NCBI RefSeq assembly: GCF_900199205.1 | Contig: NZ_OBMJ01000001.1 | Coordinates: 2,793,001-2,857,000 of the forward strand | Direction: 5' to 3' | Length of the DNA stretch: 64,000 nucleotides | Source: Streptomyces sp. 1331.2 | Lineage (GTDB): Bacteria; Actinomycetota; Actinomycetes; Streptomycetales; Streptomycetaceae | Part shown: positions 1-8,884 of the stretch, piece after piece | Numbering within the stretch: position 1 is the first letter of the stretch | Layout of the letters: every line of letters starts with the position of its first letter | Translations under genes and position numbers: made by a program | Notes under the pieces: model-generated | Databases searched by the model: none | What the model was told of the DNA's origin: nothing | What the model saw: only the letters and a program-made list of their open reading frames with translations

Positions 1-584
1 TCGGTGCGTCCGAGGGCGGCGAGCACGGCCTCGTCGCCGCCTTCGACGGGGTCGGGTTCCATCAGCGGGGTGCCGGCGGCGAGGCCGGCCCGGTAGTGGC
101 TCTCCTCGATGGAGTACGGCTCGCGGTCGAGCAGCCGCAGCTGGCGGCGGACCACGATGGCCTCGCCGGGGCGCAGTCCGAGCCGTTCGGCGATGTCCAC
201 CCGGGCCCGGACGATCATCATCTCGAAGTCGGTGCCGAGTTCGCGCCCGGCTTCGGCGGCCTCGCCGAGGTAGACCTCGGAGGGCGCGGCGAGGCAGTCG
301 CGCGGCGCGGGGGCCGAGGTCGGTCCGTAGGCGCGGTGGTCCAGGACGGGGTGTTCGCGCAGGTAGGTGCCCTTGCCCTGGAGGCGGACCAGGCGGCCCT
401 CGTTGACCAGGACGTCGACGGCGAGGCGAACGGTGTTGCGGGCGACGCCGTACTGGCGTTCCAGTTCGCTCTCGACCGGCAGGGCGGCGTCGGCGGTGAA
501 CTCGCCCTCGGCGATCCGACGGCGCAGGTCGGCGGCGAGGCGCTGGTATTTGGGGGATTGGGCGGTGCCCCGGGGGATTGTCAC
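1..584 (-). CDS. GntR-family transcriptional regulator with UTRA domain (3' end outside window)
   Basis: The reverse strand from a GTG at 584 reads VTIPRGTAQSPKYQRLAADL, followed by a winged-helix segment with the typical GntR pattern (LPVESELERQYGVARNTVR) and, from about residue 85, a UTRA-like effector-binding region with RARVDIAERLGL and the motif EESHYRAGLAAG. About 194 codons are visible and the C-terminus runs off the left edge. GntR/HutC members repress transport or catabolic genes and release DNA when a small ligand binds the UTRA domain. No clear Shine-Dalgarno precedes the GTG, so the message may be leaderless. The effector cannot be told from this fragment, and the genes it controls are not evident here. 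Confidence 0.85.
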   Translation of the reverse strand, partial: MTIPRGTAQSPKYQRLAADLRRRIAEGEFTADAALPVESELERQYGVARNTVRLAVDVLVNEGRLVRLQGKGTYLREHPVLDHRAYGPTSAPAPRDCLAAPSEVYLGEAAEAGRELGTDFEMMIVRARVDIAERLGLRPGEAIVVRRQLRLLDREPYSIEESHYRAGLAAGTPLMEPDPVEGGDEAVLAALGRT

Positions 585-619
585 CCGAGTGAATGTAGCG
601 AGCGCGGTGACGCGGTTTC

Positions 620-633
620 TGCCGTTTCCGGCA
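620..633. promoter_or_regulatory. Short palindrome upstream of the GntR gene
   Basis: TGCCGTTTCCGGCA is a 5-bp inverted repeat around a 4-base centre, lying about 36 bp upstream of the GntR start. Autoregulatory GntR sites are often short palindromes in this position, so it is a candidate operator. It is short enough to occur by chance in this GC-rich sequence. Confidence 0.25.
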
Positions 634-747
634 ATGTCGTCCGCGCGGGTTGACGACGGGGGCCTGGAGATGCTTTCCGGTAGCAGAACTGGCCCGTCCG
701 GATACGAACATCTGGTGGTGCGGAATTCGGAAAGGGATCGGAAGGAA

Positions 748-785
748 AATAGGGGGCGCGCAGCGTCAGCTGCACGCCCCCTATT
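748..785 (-). terminator. Rho-independent terminator after the Nudix gene
   Basis: Two 17-base arms, AATAGGGGGCGCGCAGC and GCTGCACGCCCCCTATT, pair with a single G-U wobble around a 4-base loop. On the reverse strand the hairpin is followed by TTTTCCTTCC. It lies just downstream of the nudC-like stop at 807 and separates that gene from the GntR gene. Confidence 0.85.
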
Positions 786-806
786 CCGCGGAATGTTCGT
801 ACCGGA

Positions 807-1775
807 TTACCAGCGCGCCGCCGCGGGCAGCGGCTCGCCGTACCAGAGCTCCACCAGGTGCCGGGCGATCGAGATCCCGGACGGCGGCAGGATCTCGCCG
901 GCCTCCATCCCGGCCCGCAGCTCCTCGCGGGAGAACCAGCGCGCCTCGGCCAGCTCCTCGCCGTCCACGGTGATCTCGGTGCCGCCGGGCAGTGCCCGGC
1001 CCGTGAAGCCGAGCATCAGGCTGGACGGGAACGGCCAGGGTTGGCTGGCCACGTACTGCACCTCGCCGACCTGCACGCCCGCCTCCTCGTGCACCTCGCG
1101 GGCCACCGCCTGCTCGATCGACTCCCCCGGCTCGACGAAGCCGGCCAGCGTCGACCAGCGGCCCTCCGGCCACAGCGCCTGACGGCCGAGCAGGCAGCGG
1201 TCCTGCTCGTCGGTGATCACCATGATCACCGCCGGGTCGGTGCGCGGGTAGTGCTCGGCCGCGCAGGAGGTGCAGCGCCGCACGTGGCCGGCGCCGGCCT
1301 TCTCGGTCGGGTGCCCGCAGCGCGAGCAGAAGCTGTGCAGCCGGTGCCAGTGCTCCAGCGCGACGGCGTGCACCAGCAGTCCGGCGTCCCGGTCCGACAG
1401 CATCGCGCCGACCTCCCGCAGCCCGGCCGGGCGGGCATCGCCGTCCAAGCGCCCGGGCAGGCTCTCGCCGGCCAGCGCGAAGTACGAGACGCCGTCCTGG
1501 TCGGTGCCGAGGAAGTACCGGTCGCCGGTCTGCGGTGCCTCGAACGAGGGCAGCAGCACGAGTTCGGTGCCCTGCGGGGTGTCGACCACGAAGGCCTCGC
1601 CGCCGGCGATCGGCAGCACCCGGGTGGCCGGGTGGCTCCAGGCCGCCGCCAGCCAGGGCTCGTCGAAGCGGTGCTCGGCCGCCCGGTCCACCCCGGACCG
1701 GGCCAGTGCCAGGTACAGCGGGCGCTCGGTCTCAGGCACGGTGCTCACAGGTTCCATCCCCACGTGGTGAATCAT
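807..1775 (-). CDS. nudC: NAD(+) diphosphatase, NudC-type Nudix hydrolase
   Basis: The 322-residue protein has the NudC plan. A four-cysteine zinc ribbon lies around residues 148-170 (CSRC then CTSC), followed by a complete Nudix box around residues 208-231 (GFVEPGESIEQ, then REVHEEAG). The family hydrolyses NAD(H) to NMN(H) and AMP and can remove NAD caps from RNA. The ATG at 1775 is the longest start; an ATG at 1757 preceded by GGGG is a plausible shorter one. It is followed by a strong terminator and lies downstream of the M20 peptidase gene on the same strand, 42 bp away, so the two may be co-transcribed. The Nudix assignment is secure; the NAD specificity follows from the zinc ribbon and overall length. 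Confidence 0.93.
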   Translation of the reverse strand: MIHHVGMEPVSTVPETERPLYLALARSGVDRAAEHRFDEPWLAAAWSHPATRVLPIAGGEAFVVDTPQGTELVLLPSFEAPQTGDRYFLGTDQDGVSYFALAGESLPGRLDGDARPAGLREVGAMLSDRDAGLLVHAVALEHWHRLHSFCSRCGHPTEKAGAGHVRRCTSCAAEHYPRTDPAVIMVITDEQDRCLLGRQALWPEGRWSTLAGFVEPGESIEQAVAREVHEEAGVQVGEVQYVASQPWPFPSSLMLGFTGRALPGGTEITVDGEELAEARWFSREELRAGMEAGEILPPSGISIARHLVELWYGEPLPAAARW

Positions 1776-1817
1776 CCGGATGAGTGATCTGACAGGCCAA
1801 GGTGTGCAGGGAGCAGT

Positions 1818-3221
1818 TCACGCACCGGGCCGGAAGTTCTCGGCCAGGTCGCCCCACAGGTACGCGGCGGTCTCCACGCCCTTGGCCAGCAGGTCCAGTT
1901 CGACCTTCTCGTTGACCGAGTGCCAGCCGTCCGAGGGCACCGAGATGCCGAGGAACAGCACCGGCGCGCCCAGCACGTCCTGCAGGTCCGCGGCCGGGCC
2001 GGAGCCGCCCTCCCGGGTGAACAGGATCTTCTGCCCGAAGGCCCGCCCCATCGCGCGGACGGTGGACTGCAGCGCCGGGTGGTCCAGCGGGGTCAGGCAG
2101 GGCCGAGTCGCGCCCGGGAAGACCAGCTCGTAGCGGATGCCCTCGGGCACCCGCTCGGCCACCCAGGCCCGCACCGCCTCACGGACCTTCTCCACCTCCT
2201 GCCCGGCGACCAGCCGGAAGGACAGCTTGAGGTGCGCCGAGGTCGGCACGATGGTCTTGCCGCCCGGGCCGGTGTAGCCGCCCCAGATGCCGTTGACCTC
2301 GGCGGTCGGCCGGGCCCAGATCCGCTCCAGGGTGGTGTACCCGGCCTCGCCGCGGGTGCCGTACGACTTGGCGACCCGCAGCCACTGCTCCTCGTCGAAG
2401 GGCAGCTCGGCGAAGAGCTCGCGCTCGCGCTCGGTCAGCTCGACCACGCCGTCGTAGAAGCCCGGGACGGCGACCCTGCGGTCCGCGTCGTGCAGGGCGG
2501 CGGCCAGCTCGGCCGCGACCTGGGCCGGGTTGGGGACGGCGCCGCCGAAGGAGCCGGAGTGGATGTCGGTGTCCGGCCCGTACAGGTCGATCTGGGCGTC
2601 GGCGAGCCCGCGCATGCCGGTGCAGACGGTCGGCGTCTCGGCGGACCACATGCCGGTGTCCGAGATGACCACGACGTCGGCGGCCAGCCGCTCGGCCTCC
2701 CGACGGACCAGGGCGGCGAAGTTCGGCGAGCCGGACTCCTCCTCGCCCTCGATCAGCAGCTTGAGGTTGACGGCCGGGGCGGTGCGGCCGGTGGCGGCCA
2801 GGTGGGCGCGCACACCCAGGGTGTGGAAGAACACCTGCCCCTTGTCGTCGGCGGCGCCGCGCGCGTACAGCCGGCCGCCGACCACGGTCGGGGTGAACGG
2901 CTCGGTCTCCCAGCCGTCCTCCTTGGCGGCGGGCTGCACGTCGTGGTGCCCGTACACCAGGACGGTCGGCGCGGACGCGTCCCCGGAGGGCCACTCGGCG
3001 AACACCGCCGGCAGGCCGTCCGTCTCCCACACCTCGGCCACCGGGAAGCCGGTCTCGCGCAACTTGGCCGCCAGCCACTCGGCGGAGCGCCGCACCTCGC
3101 CGGCGCGCTCCGGGTCGGCGGAGACCGAGGGGATGGCCAGCCACTCCGAGAGGTCGGCGAGGAAGGCGGCCTGGTGCGAGTCGATGTAGGAGCGGACGGC
3201 GCTGTCCGGGGTTCTCGTCAT
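1818..3221 (-). CDS. M20/M25/M40 family metallo-dipeptidase
   Basis: This 467-residue protein starts at MTRTPDSAVRSYIDSHQ. Metal-binding motifs of the M20 family are visible: VYGHHDVQP near residue 90, GAADDKGQ near 120 and EGEEESGSP near 158, which supply the bridging Asp and catalytic Glu of a two-zinc site. Family members act as cytosolic non-specific dipeptidases of the carnosinase/DUG1 type. The frame is open further upstream, but those codons have no conserved sequence and read through the terminator of the preceding operon, so the ATG at 3221 is preferred. No strong ribosome binding site is visible. The physiological substrate cannot be inferred from sequence. Confidence 0.9.
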   Translation of the reverse strand: MTRTPDSAVRSYIDSHQAAFLADLSEWLAIPSVSADPERAGEVRRSAEWLAAKLRETGFPVAEVWETDGLPAVFAEWPSGDASAPTVLVYGHHDVQPAAKEDGWETEPFTPTVVGGRLYARGAADDKGQVFFHTLGVRAHLAATGRTAPAVNLKLLIEGEEESGSPNFAALVRREAERLAADVVVISDTGMWSAETPTVCTGMRGLADAQIDLYGPDTDIHSGSFGGAVPNPAQVAAELAAALHDADRRVAVPGFYDGVVELTERERELFAELPFDEEQWLRVAKSYGTRGEAGYTTLERIWARPTAEVNGIWGGYTGPGGKTIVPTSAHLKLSFRLVAGQEVEKVREAVRAWVAERVPEGIRYELVFPGATRPCLTPLDHPALQSTVRAMGRAFGQKILFTREGGSGPAADLQDVLGAPVLFLGISVPSDGWHSVNEKVELDLLAKGVETAAYLWGDLAENFRPGA

Positions 3222-3294
3222 ACCGACGACTGTAGTTCGCCCGTGTGGGTGCCCGCCCCGGCCGTCCGGCGGCCGGGCCCTCCCGGGGCTGTAA

Positions 3295-3341
3295 CCTCCG
3301 TCACCCCCGTCGCGCACGGGCGCAGACGGGGGTGACGGAGG
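3295..3341 (-). terminator. Terminator of the PadR-ABC operon
   Basis: Perfect 17-base arms, CCTCCGTCACCCCCGTC and its complement, flank a 13-base loop. The hairpin begins 15 bp after the permease stop on the reverse strand. There is no long U tract, as is common for terminators in this group. It may also shield the M20 gene from read-through. Confidence 0.8.
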
Positions 3342-3355
3342 CCGACGTCCGGGTG

Positions 3356-6223
3356 TCAGCCGGAGCGGCGCAGCAGCGTGATCCGCGAGCGGGTCAGCAC
3401 CGCCGCGAGGGCGGCCGCGAGCACCGGGAGCACCACGACGGCGCCGGCGATGGTGGGCCACGGGAGGACCACGATCGCCTGGTTGGCGAGCTCCTCCGGA
3501 CTGATGCCGGGGTAACTTCCCCCCGCGCTCTCGACCTTGCGCAGTGCCACGCCCGGCACGATGCCGCAGACCACGCCGAGCACGGCGCCCATCGCGGCGA
3601 TCACGCCGCACTGGAAGCCGGACAGCGAGCGCCGGATGCGGGGCTCGGCGCCGACCGCCGCGAGGGTGGTCAGGTCGCGCTGGGAGTCGGCGGCGGCCAG
3701 GCCGGTGGCGATGCCGGCCGCGCCGAGGGCGACCAGGCCGGCGAACACGGTCAGGCCGAGGGTGACGAGATCGGCCTGGGACCGGTAGCCGCGCTCGACG
3801 GTGAGGAGGCTGCGGTCGGTGATCCTGGCGAGCGCGCCGTCGGCCTTCTGCTGGGAGCCGTCCGAGGGCGCCGCGCCGGGCAGCCAGACCGAGCCGACCG
3901 ACGTGGTGGTGAACCCCAGTCCGGCCGCGGTGGCCGGGCTGATCACGGCCTGCCCGGGCGAGGGAACCGAGGTGTCCGCGAGCACCGCGTCGACGGCGAT
4001 CTCGTGGCTGACCTGCTTCCGGTCGGCGGGGCCGGTGCTGAGGTCGGCCGGCTCTCTGAACTGCACCGCGACCTTGCCGTCCTTGAGGTACCGGGGGTCG
4101 AAGACCACGGCCTTGCCGGCGGCGAGGGCCTGCCCGGCGGCCGGGTCGGTGACGCCGTACAGGTTGTGCAGCAGGGTGGCGTCACCGGCCGTCAGCGCGC
4201 CGTACGGGTTGCCCCGGCGGTTGTCGGTCTGGCAGCGCGTGTCGGTGGACAGGATCCGCTCGGCCTCACCGGGCGCGAACTCGCGGCCCGGGTCGAGGAC
4301 GGGGCAGCGGATCTCCTTGGGCAGGTCCACGCTGATGTAGCCGCAGGACGAGTTCTCGGAACAGTCCCCCTTGTAGTGCACGTTCTGCACGTCGGCGCGC
4401 GGGCCGAGGTCGGGGATGCTGCGCTCGACGGCCTCCCGCATCTGCGGCAGCAGCTTGGCGTCGGTACCGGACAGCCAGCCCCGGCCGAGCAGGACGGAAC
4501 CGGAGGGACCGTGCGCGACGTACTCGCGCCGGTTCTGCTCCGCAACGCTGGTGGTGTAGACGCCGACCGCGACGGCGCCGGCCACCGCGGCCATGACGGC
4601 GGCGACGGCGGGCGCGGTGCGGCCCCGATGGCGCACCGAGTCGCGCAGGGCGAGCCGGGGGCCGAGCGAGAGCCAGCGGCCGAGCCGGCCGAACAGGCCG
4701 ACCAGGTAGGGCGTGAGGGCGACCATCCCGAGTTCGGCGACGACCGAGCCGCCGAGCACGGCGAGGCTGCGGCTGCCGATGCCGCTGGTGGCGCCGAGCA
4801 GGGCCAGGGCGGCGCCTCCGCCCAGCATCAGCAGGCCGAGCACGGCGAGCTTGCGGTTCGGCGGCTTGAGCGAGTCCCGGCCGGTGAGCGCGGCGACGAC
4901 GTCCTGGCGGGAGGCCTGGACGGCGGGGACGACCGCGGCGAGCAGACCGGTGACCAGGCCCACCACGAGCACGCCGATCAGATCGAGCGGCTGGAGGGCG
5001 AAGTGGCCGAAGCGCCGGCCGGAGTACTCCTCGGCCTGGGTCCGCAGCAGCGCGACCAGGCTGACGCCGAGGCCGAGGCCGACGACGGCACCGGTCACGC
5101 CGAGGACGATGCCCCCGCCGAGCACGACGGCGCGGACGTTGGCACGGTCACCGCCGGCGGCGGCGAGCAGACCGAGCTGCCGCCGGGAGCGCCGGGCTCC
5201 GACGGCGAAGGCGGGGCCCGCGAGGAGGACGATCTCCAGCAGTGCCATGCCGACCACGGTGGCCAGGATGACCACGCTGGTCCGGTCGAAGTAGGAGGTC
5301 TGGTTCTGCGACCGCTCGTCCGCCTTGACGTAGAAGGGGACGTCGGCGCGGGCCGGGGGGTCGATCAGGACGGCGCGCGAGGTGGCGCTGAAGCCGTACC
5401 GGTTGAGTTCGACGACCTTGCGCCAGTCGAGGTCGGCGCCGGCCGGGAGCTTGACCAGCCAGCGGACGGGCTCGTCGGTGCCGGTGGCCGGGCCGCGGGA
5501 GGCGCCGGGGGGCGTGGCGAGCCGGTCGATCAGGGTGCCGGGCGGCGCGAAGAGTTCGCTGGCGGTGAGCTCGCCGGGGTACTCGTAGACGCCGGTGATG
5601 GTGAACGGGTCGGCCTCCAGGCCGCGGACGGCGGTCCGTTCGCCGATCTTGAGGCCGGACCGCTTGAGGAAGGCCGGGGTGACGGCGACCTCGTGACCGT
5701 TCGCGGGGGCCCGGCCCTTGACCAGGTCGACGCGGCCCTGCCAGACCGGGTCGTTCAGGTCCATCTCGTTGACGCGGGTGGACAGCAGGCCCATGACGCT
5801 GCTCGCCGCGGTGTTCGGGCCCTCGCGTTCGGGCACCAGGACGGCACCGGCCGGGAGCAGCTGCTTGACCAGGTCGCCGGGCGCGGTGTCCAGGGCGCGC
5901 TGCTGCTCGGGGGTGTGCCGGGGGACGTCGCCGGGCTTGAGGTCGTCCGTGGGGTTCTCGACGCTGAGCCCGTCGGACGGGTCGGGCGCCTGGAGGACGG
6001 CGGAGCCGCGCTCGACCATCTCCAGTTCGGCGGCCGCCTGGCCCATGATCCGCACGGCCTTCTCGGCGGGCGAGAGGTCGGCGCTGCGGAAGACCACGTC
6101 GGCCCCGGTGACACCGAGTACGGGCAGCGCGACCATCGCGATGACGAGGGCGCTGCGGCCCTTGGCCCGCAGGGCGTCACGGCGGGCGATGCGCAGGGCG
6201 ACCCGCCAGGCGCTGAGCTTCAC
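3356..6223 (-). CDS. ABC transporter permease, FtsX-like (MacB type)
   Basis: The 955-residue membrane protein opens with a short amphipathic segment and a first helix (SALVIAMVALPVLGVTGADV). A long extracytoplasmic domain follows, then a helix bundle near residue 320 (VVILATVVGMALLEIVLLAG), a second large external domain, and a last set of helices at the C-terminus. This is the duplicated FtsX layout of large actinobacterial ABC exporters. The external domain carries paired cysteines (CSENSSCG), which suggests a disulphide outside the cell. Its GTG start overlaps the stop of the ATPase gene by 4 bases (GTGA), implying translational coupling. Likely roles are export or extraction of lipophilic compounds or peptides; the substrate is unknown. 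Confidence 0.9.
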   Translation of the reverse strand: MKLSAWRVALRIARRDALRAKGRSALVIAMVALPVLGVTGADVVFRSADLSPAEKAVRIMGQAAAELEMVERGSAVLQAPDPSDGLSVENPTDDLKPGDVPRHTPEQQRALDTAPGDLVKQLLPAGAVLVPEREGPNTAASSVMGLLSTRVNEMDLNDPVWQGRVDLVKGRAPANGHEVAVTPAFLKRSGLKIGERTAVRGLEADPFTITGVYEYPGELTASELFAPPGTLIDRLATPPGASRGPATGTDEPVRWLVKLPAGADLDWRKVVELNRYGFSATSRAVLIDPPARADVPFYVKADERSQNQTSYFDRTSVVILATVVGMALLEIVLLAGPAFAVGARRSRRQLGLLAAAGGDRANVRAVVLGGGIVLGVTGAVVGLGLGVSLVALLRTQAEEYSGRRFGHFALQPLDLIGVLVVGLVTGLLAAVVPAVQASRQDVVAALTGRDSLKPPNRKLAVLGLLMLGGGAALALLGATSGIGSRSLAVLGGSVVAELGMVALTPYLVGLFGRLGRWLSLGPRLALRDSVRHRGRTAPAVAAVMAAVAGAVAVGVYTTSVAEQNRREYVAHGPSGSVLLGRGWLSGTDAKLLPQMREAVERSIPDLGPRADVQNVHYKGDCSENSSCGYISVDLPKEIRCPVLDPGREFAPGEAERILSTDTRCQTDNRRGNPYGALTAGDATLLHNLYGVTDPAAGQALAAGKAVVFDPRYLKDGKVAVQFREPADLSTGPADRKQVSHEIAVDAVLADTSVPSPGQAVISPATAAGLGFTTTSVGSVWLPGAAPSDGSQQKADGALARITDRSLLTVERGYRSQADLVTLGLTVFAGLVALGAAGIATGLAAADSQRDLTTLAAVGAEPRIRRSLSGFQCGVIAAMGAVLGVVCGIVPGVALRKVESAGGSYPGISPEELANQAIVVLPWPTIAGAVVVLPVLAAALAAVLTRSRITLLRRSG

Positions 6224-6984
6224 TCGTCCACCTTCCTGCTGTTGGTGGCGGCGCTGACGAGCAGGCTGGCGGCGTCCTGGCTGACGGACTCGTCGACCAT
6301 GCGGCCGTCGCGCAGGAAGACGACGCGGTCGGCCCAGGCGGCGTGCCGCGCCTCGTGGGTGACCATCATGGCGGCGGCGCCGGCGTCGCAGCGGGCGCGC
6401 AGGACGGCGAGGACGGCTTCGCCGGTGGTGGAGTCGAGGGCGCCGGTGGGTTCGTCGGCGAGGACGAGGCGGCGGTCGCCGATCAGGGCGCGGGCGATGG
6501 CGACGCGCTGCTGCTGGCCGCCGGACATGTCGTCGGGGAAGCGGTCGGCGAGTTCGGGGATGCCGAGTTCCTCCAGTGCGGCCAGTGCCTCGCGGCGGGC
6601 GGCCCGGGCGGAGAGGCCGTCGAGTTCTCGGGGCAGCGAGATGTTCTCGGCGGCGGTGAGGGCCGGGATCAGGTTGTAGTCCTGGAAGACGTAGCCGACG
6701 GAGCGGCGGCGCACCTGGGCGAGCTTCTTGCGGTTGAGCTCGCCGAGGGAGGTGCCCTCGATCAGGACCCGGCCGTCGGTCGGGGTGTCGAGGCCGCCGG
6801 CGAGGGTGAGCAGGGTCGACTTGCCGGAGCCGGAGGGGCCCATGACGGCGACGAACTCGCCGGGGTGGACCTTGAGGTCGACACCGCGCAGGGCCTGGAC
6901 CTCGGCGGCGCCGTGGCCGTGGACCCGGGTGACGTTCTCCAGGTGCAGCACCGGCGCGGGCCGGCCTTCTTGGGTGTGGGACAC
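6220..6984 (-). CDS. ABC transporter ATP-binding protein (MacB/LolD type)
   Basis: The 254-residue ATPase has Walker A GPSGSGKST near residue 50, a Q-loop in YVFQDYNLIP, the signature SGGQQQR near 156 and Walker B LVLADEPTGA near 175, followed by the switch histidine in MMVTHE. It powers the FtsX-like permease encoded next. The GTG at 6984 is chosen because GGGGGGA sits directly upstream; the frame stays open into the intergenic region without conserved sequence. It is the middle gene of a PadR-ATPase-permease operon, a common actinobacterial arrangement in which PadR represses its own exporter until a toxic compound appears. Confidence 0.93.
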   Translation of the reverse strand: MSHTQEGRPAPVLHLENVTRVHGHGAAEVQALRGVDLKVHPGEFVAVMGPSGSGKSTLLTLAGGLDTPTDGRVLIEGTSLGELNRKKLAQVRRRSVGYVFQDYNLIPALTAAENISLPRELDGLSARAARREALAALEELGIPELADRFPDDMSGGQQQRVAIARALIGDRRLVLADEPTGALDSTTGEAVLAVLRARCDAGAAAMMVTHEARHAAWADRVVFLRDGRMVDESVSQDAASLLVSAATNSRKVDE

Positions 6985-7077
6985 GATTCCCCCCTTGTAC
7001 TGGGTGTGGGCTCGGGGTCGGGGTCCGAGCCGGTGGTTCGGTGCCGGGGCACCCGAAGCGCAGGCGTTCAAGCCCGC

Positions 7078-7122
7078 GGGCGCTCGGGCGCTCGGGCGTT
7101 CAGGCGCTCGGGCGTTCAGGCA
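7078..7122. repeat. 8-bp tandem repeat between the PadR and ATPase genes
   Basis: Five to six copies of an 8-base unit, GGGCGCTC with variants GGGCGTTC and AGGCGCTC, run head to tail. The array overlaps the last codon of the PadR gene (stop at 7116) and extends into the spacer before the ATPase. It looks like a slippage product rather than a binding site. Confidence 0.7.
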
Positions 7123-7757
7123 CGCAGTCGGCGGCCGCGCTTGGCGGGCGCGGGCGCGGTGCCCGGGCCGCCGCCGGCCTCGGCGGCCCGGGCCTCGGCC
7201 TGCAGGGCTTCGGCCTGCTGGGCGAGCCGGGTCTCGCAGTGGTCGAGCCAGCGGATCTCGGCTTCGGTCTGGAAGATCAGCTGGTCGAGGACGAGCAGCC
7301 AGGCGAGGTCGTTGCTCGCAGAGGGCACCACGCCGGGGCGTGACTCCCCCGCCAGGGCGCGGCCCTTGAGCCGGGTGTAGTCCTGCAGCGCCTTGATGCT
7401 GTGTCGGCGCTGGCCCTGGACGACCGCGGAGACGTCCACGCCGGGGACGGTGACGGCCATGGCGAGCTTGATGGCCAGTTCGTCGCGCGGCGGGTTGGTC
7501 CGGGGCACCGGGGTGTCGAACCAGGCCCGCAGCTCGGTGCGGCCGGCGTCGGTGACGGCGTAGAACTGGTGGCCGTCCTCGTCCTCCCCCGCGGGCTCGA
7601 CCAGGCCGTCGCGCTCCAGCCGGGACAGCGTGGTGTAGACCTGCCCGACGTTGAGGGGCCAGGTGGCGCCGGTGCGCGCCTCGAACTCGGTGCGCAGCTG
7701 GTAGCCGTAGCGCGGGCCCTGGTCGAGCAGGGCGAGCAGACCGTGACGGATGGACAT
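7116..7757 (-). CDS. PadR-family transcriptional repressor
   Basis: The 213-residue protein begins MSIRHGLLALLDQGPRYGYQ, the classic PadR N-terminus, followed by the winged helix (GQVYTTLSRLERDGLV) and a C-terminal helical dimerisation region rich in Ala and Gln. PadR proteins respond to small hydrophobic compounds and repress nearby exporters. The ATG lies inside an almost perfect 24-bp palindrome, so the mRNA is probably leaderless or nearly so and the protein likely represses itself. The ABC ATPase and permease genes follow on the same strand after 131 bp. Confidence 0.92.
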   Translation of the reverse strand: MSIRHGLLALLDQGPRYGYQLRTEFEARTGATWPLNVGQVYTTLSRLERDGLVEPAGEDEDGHQFYAVTDAGRTELRAWFDTPVPRTNPPRDELAIKLAMAVTVPGVDVSAVVQGQRRHSIKALQDYTRLKGRALAGESRPGVVPSASNDLAWLLVLDQLIFQTEAEIRWLDHCETRLAQQAEALQAEARAAEAGGGPGTAPAPAKRGRRLRA

Positions 7758-7779
7758 ACCGAGTATGTATACCCGGTAT
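7756..7779. promoter_or_regulatory. Probable PadR operator overlapping its start codon
   Basis: The 24 bases from ATACCGAG to CCCGGTAT match their reverse complement at 20 positions. The outer bases of the palindrome are the first two of the padR ATG. On the reverse strand the site contains TATACA/TACATA, a reasonable -10 element. Binding here would block transcription of the whole operon. Confidence 0.7.
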
Positions 7780-7788
7780 GCCCCACCG

Positions 7789-7880
7789 CCTCAAGCCGCG
7801 CCCCTCCAGCCGCACGCCTCAAGCCGCGCCCTTTCCAGTCGCCCCCGTCAAGCCGGCGCCCCCTCAGCCGCGCCCCCTCC
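7789..7880. repeat. Imperfect ~29-bp repeats in the padR/EEP divergent spacer
   Basis: Three degenerate copies of a unit beginning (C)CTCAAGCCGCGCCC occupy most of the spacer between the padR start and the GTG of the endo/exonuclease-phosphatase gene. The sequence is C-rich on the + strand and shows no coding pattern. Confidence 0.45.
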
Positions 7881-7908
7881 CCCCGGCGACCGGGTACCGT
7901 CGTGCGGT

Positions 7909-8880
7909 GTGAGCCAGTTGCGCATCGCCACCTTCAACCTCCTGCACGGTCAGCCGCTCGCCCCGGACGGCGCGCCACGGCCCTACCCGCCCGACCCCGG
8001 CGCCCCGCTGGCCCGGGCGGTGGCCGAGCTGGACGCGGACGTGCTGGCGCTCCAGGAGGTCGACCGGGGCCAGGCCCGCTCCGGCGGCACCGACCAGGCC
8101 GCGGTGGCCGCCGCGGCGATGGGCGCCAAGGACTGGCGCTTCGCCGCCGCCCTGCACGGGCGCCCGGCCCCGGTGGCCGGCTGGCTGCCGGAGCCGGACG
8201 GGCCGAACGGCCTGCGGGTGTACGGGCCCGGCGAGGTGGACGACGACGCCCCACCCTCGTACGGGACGGCCCTGCTGACCAGGCTTCCGGTACGGCACTG
8301 GCGGGCCCGACGGTTCGCCCCGGCACCGTTCGGCCTGCCCCTGCGGGTGGCCGGTCGACGCGGACTGACCCCGGTGCCGGACGAGCCACGGGCGGCGCTG
8401 GCGGCGGTGCTGGAGGGCGATCGCGGGCCGTTCACCGTGGTGGCGGCGCACCTGTCCTTCGTGCCGGGCTGGAACATGGCGCAGCTCGCGGGCATCCGGC
8501 GGTGGATCGCCGACCTGCCGCAGCCGTACTTGGTGCTGGGCGACTTCAACCTGGTCGGCGCGGTGCCGCGCACGGTGCTCGGCGGGGCGACGGTGCTGGA
8601 GCGCACCGCGCCGCGGGCCCGGGTGCGGGAGCTGCGGGCGGCCCGGCGGGCACGGCCGCAGCTGACCGAGCCGCGCCGGCGGCGGGTGCGCGAGCCCCGG
8701 GCGCGGCTGCAGGGCTGGTACGACCTGGCGCGCACGCCGACCTACCCCTCGCACCGGCCGGCGGTGCAGTTCGACCACGTGCTGGCGATCGGTGTGCCGC
8801 GCACGGCGGTCGGCCCGGCGGCGGCGCCGCGCACGGAGGTCTCGGACCACCGGCCGCTGCTGGTCGAGGTCTCGCTCTAG
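7909..8880 (+). CDS. Endonuclease/exonuclease/phosphatase family protein
   Basis: The conserved motifs of the EEP superfamily appear in order from the GTG at 7909 (VSQLRIATFNLLHG): ATFN at the N-terminus, LQEVD with the metal-binding Glu, VVAAHLS, GDFN and the C-terminal SDHRPL that holds the catalytic Asp-His pair. At 323 residues it is a single-domain enzyme with no signal peptide or membrane helix, so it is probably cytosolic. EEP proteins cleave phosphodiester bonds in nucleic acids, phospholipids or inositol phosphates, and the substrate cannot be chosen from sequence alone. The open frame extends upstream to 7750 through low-complexity sequence, so the exact start is uncertain. The stop lies only 4 bp from that of the convergent SpoIIE gene. 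Confidence 0.85.
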   Translation: MSQLRIATFNLLHGQPLAPDGAPRPYPPDPGAPLARAVAELDADVLALQEVDRGQARSGGTDQAAVAAAAMGAKDWRFAAALHGRPAPVAGWLPEPDGPNGLRVYGPGEVDDDAPPSYGTALLTRLPVRHWRARRFAPAPFGLPLRVAGRRGLTPVPDEPRAALAAVLEGDRGPFTVVAAHLSFVPGWNMAQLAGIRRWIADLPQPYLVLGDFNLVGAVPRTVLGGATVLERTAPRARVRELRAARRARPQLTEPRRRRVREPRARLQGWYDLARTPTYPSHRPAVQFDHVLAIGVPRTAVGPAAAPRTEVSDHRPLLVEVSL

Positions 8881-8884
8881 AAGG

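Noticed and set aside
581..775. 64-codon frame just upstream of and touching the GntR start
   Set aside because: It begins within the nudC terminator, has no ribosome binding site and no recognisable product.
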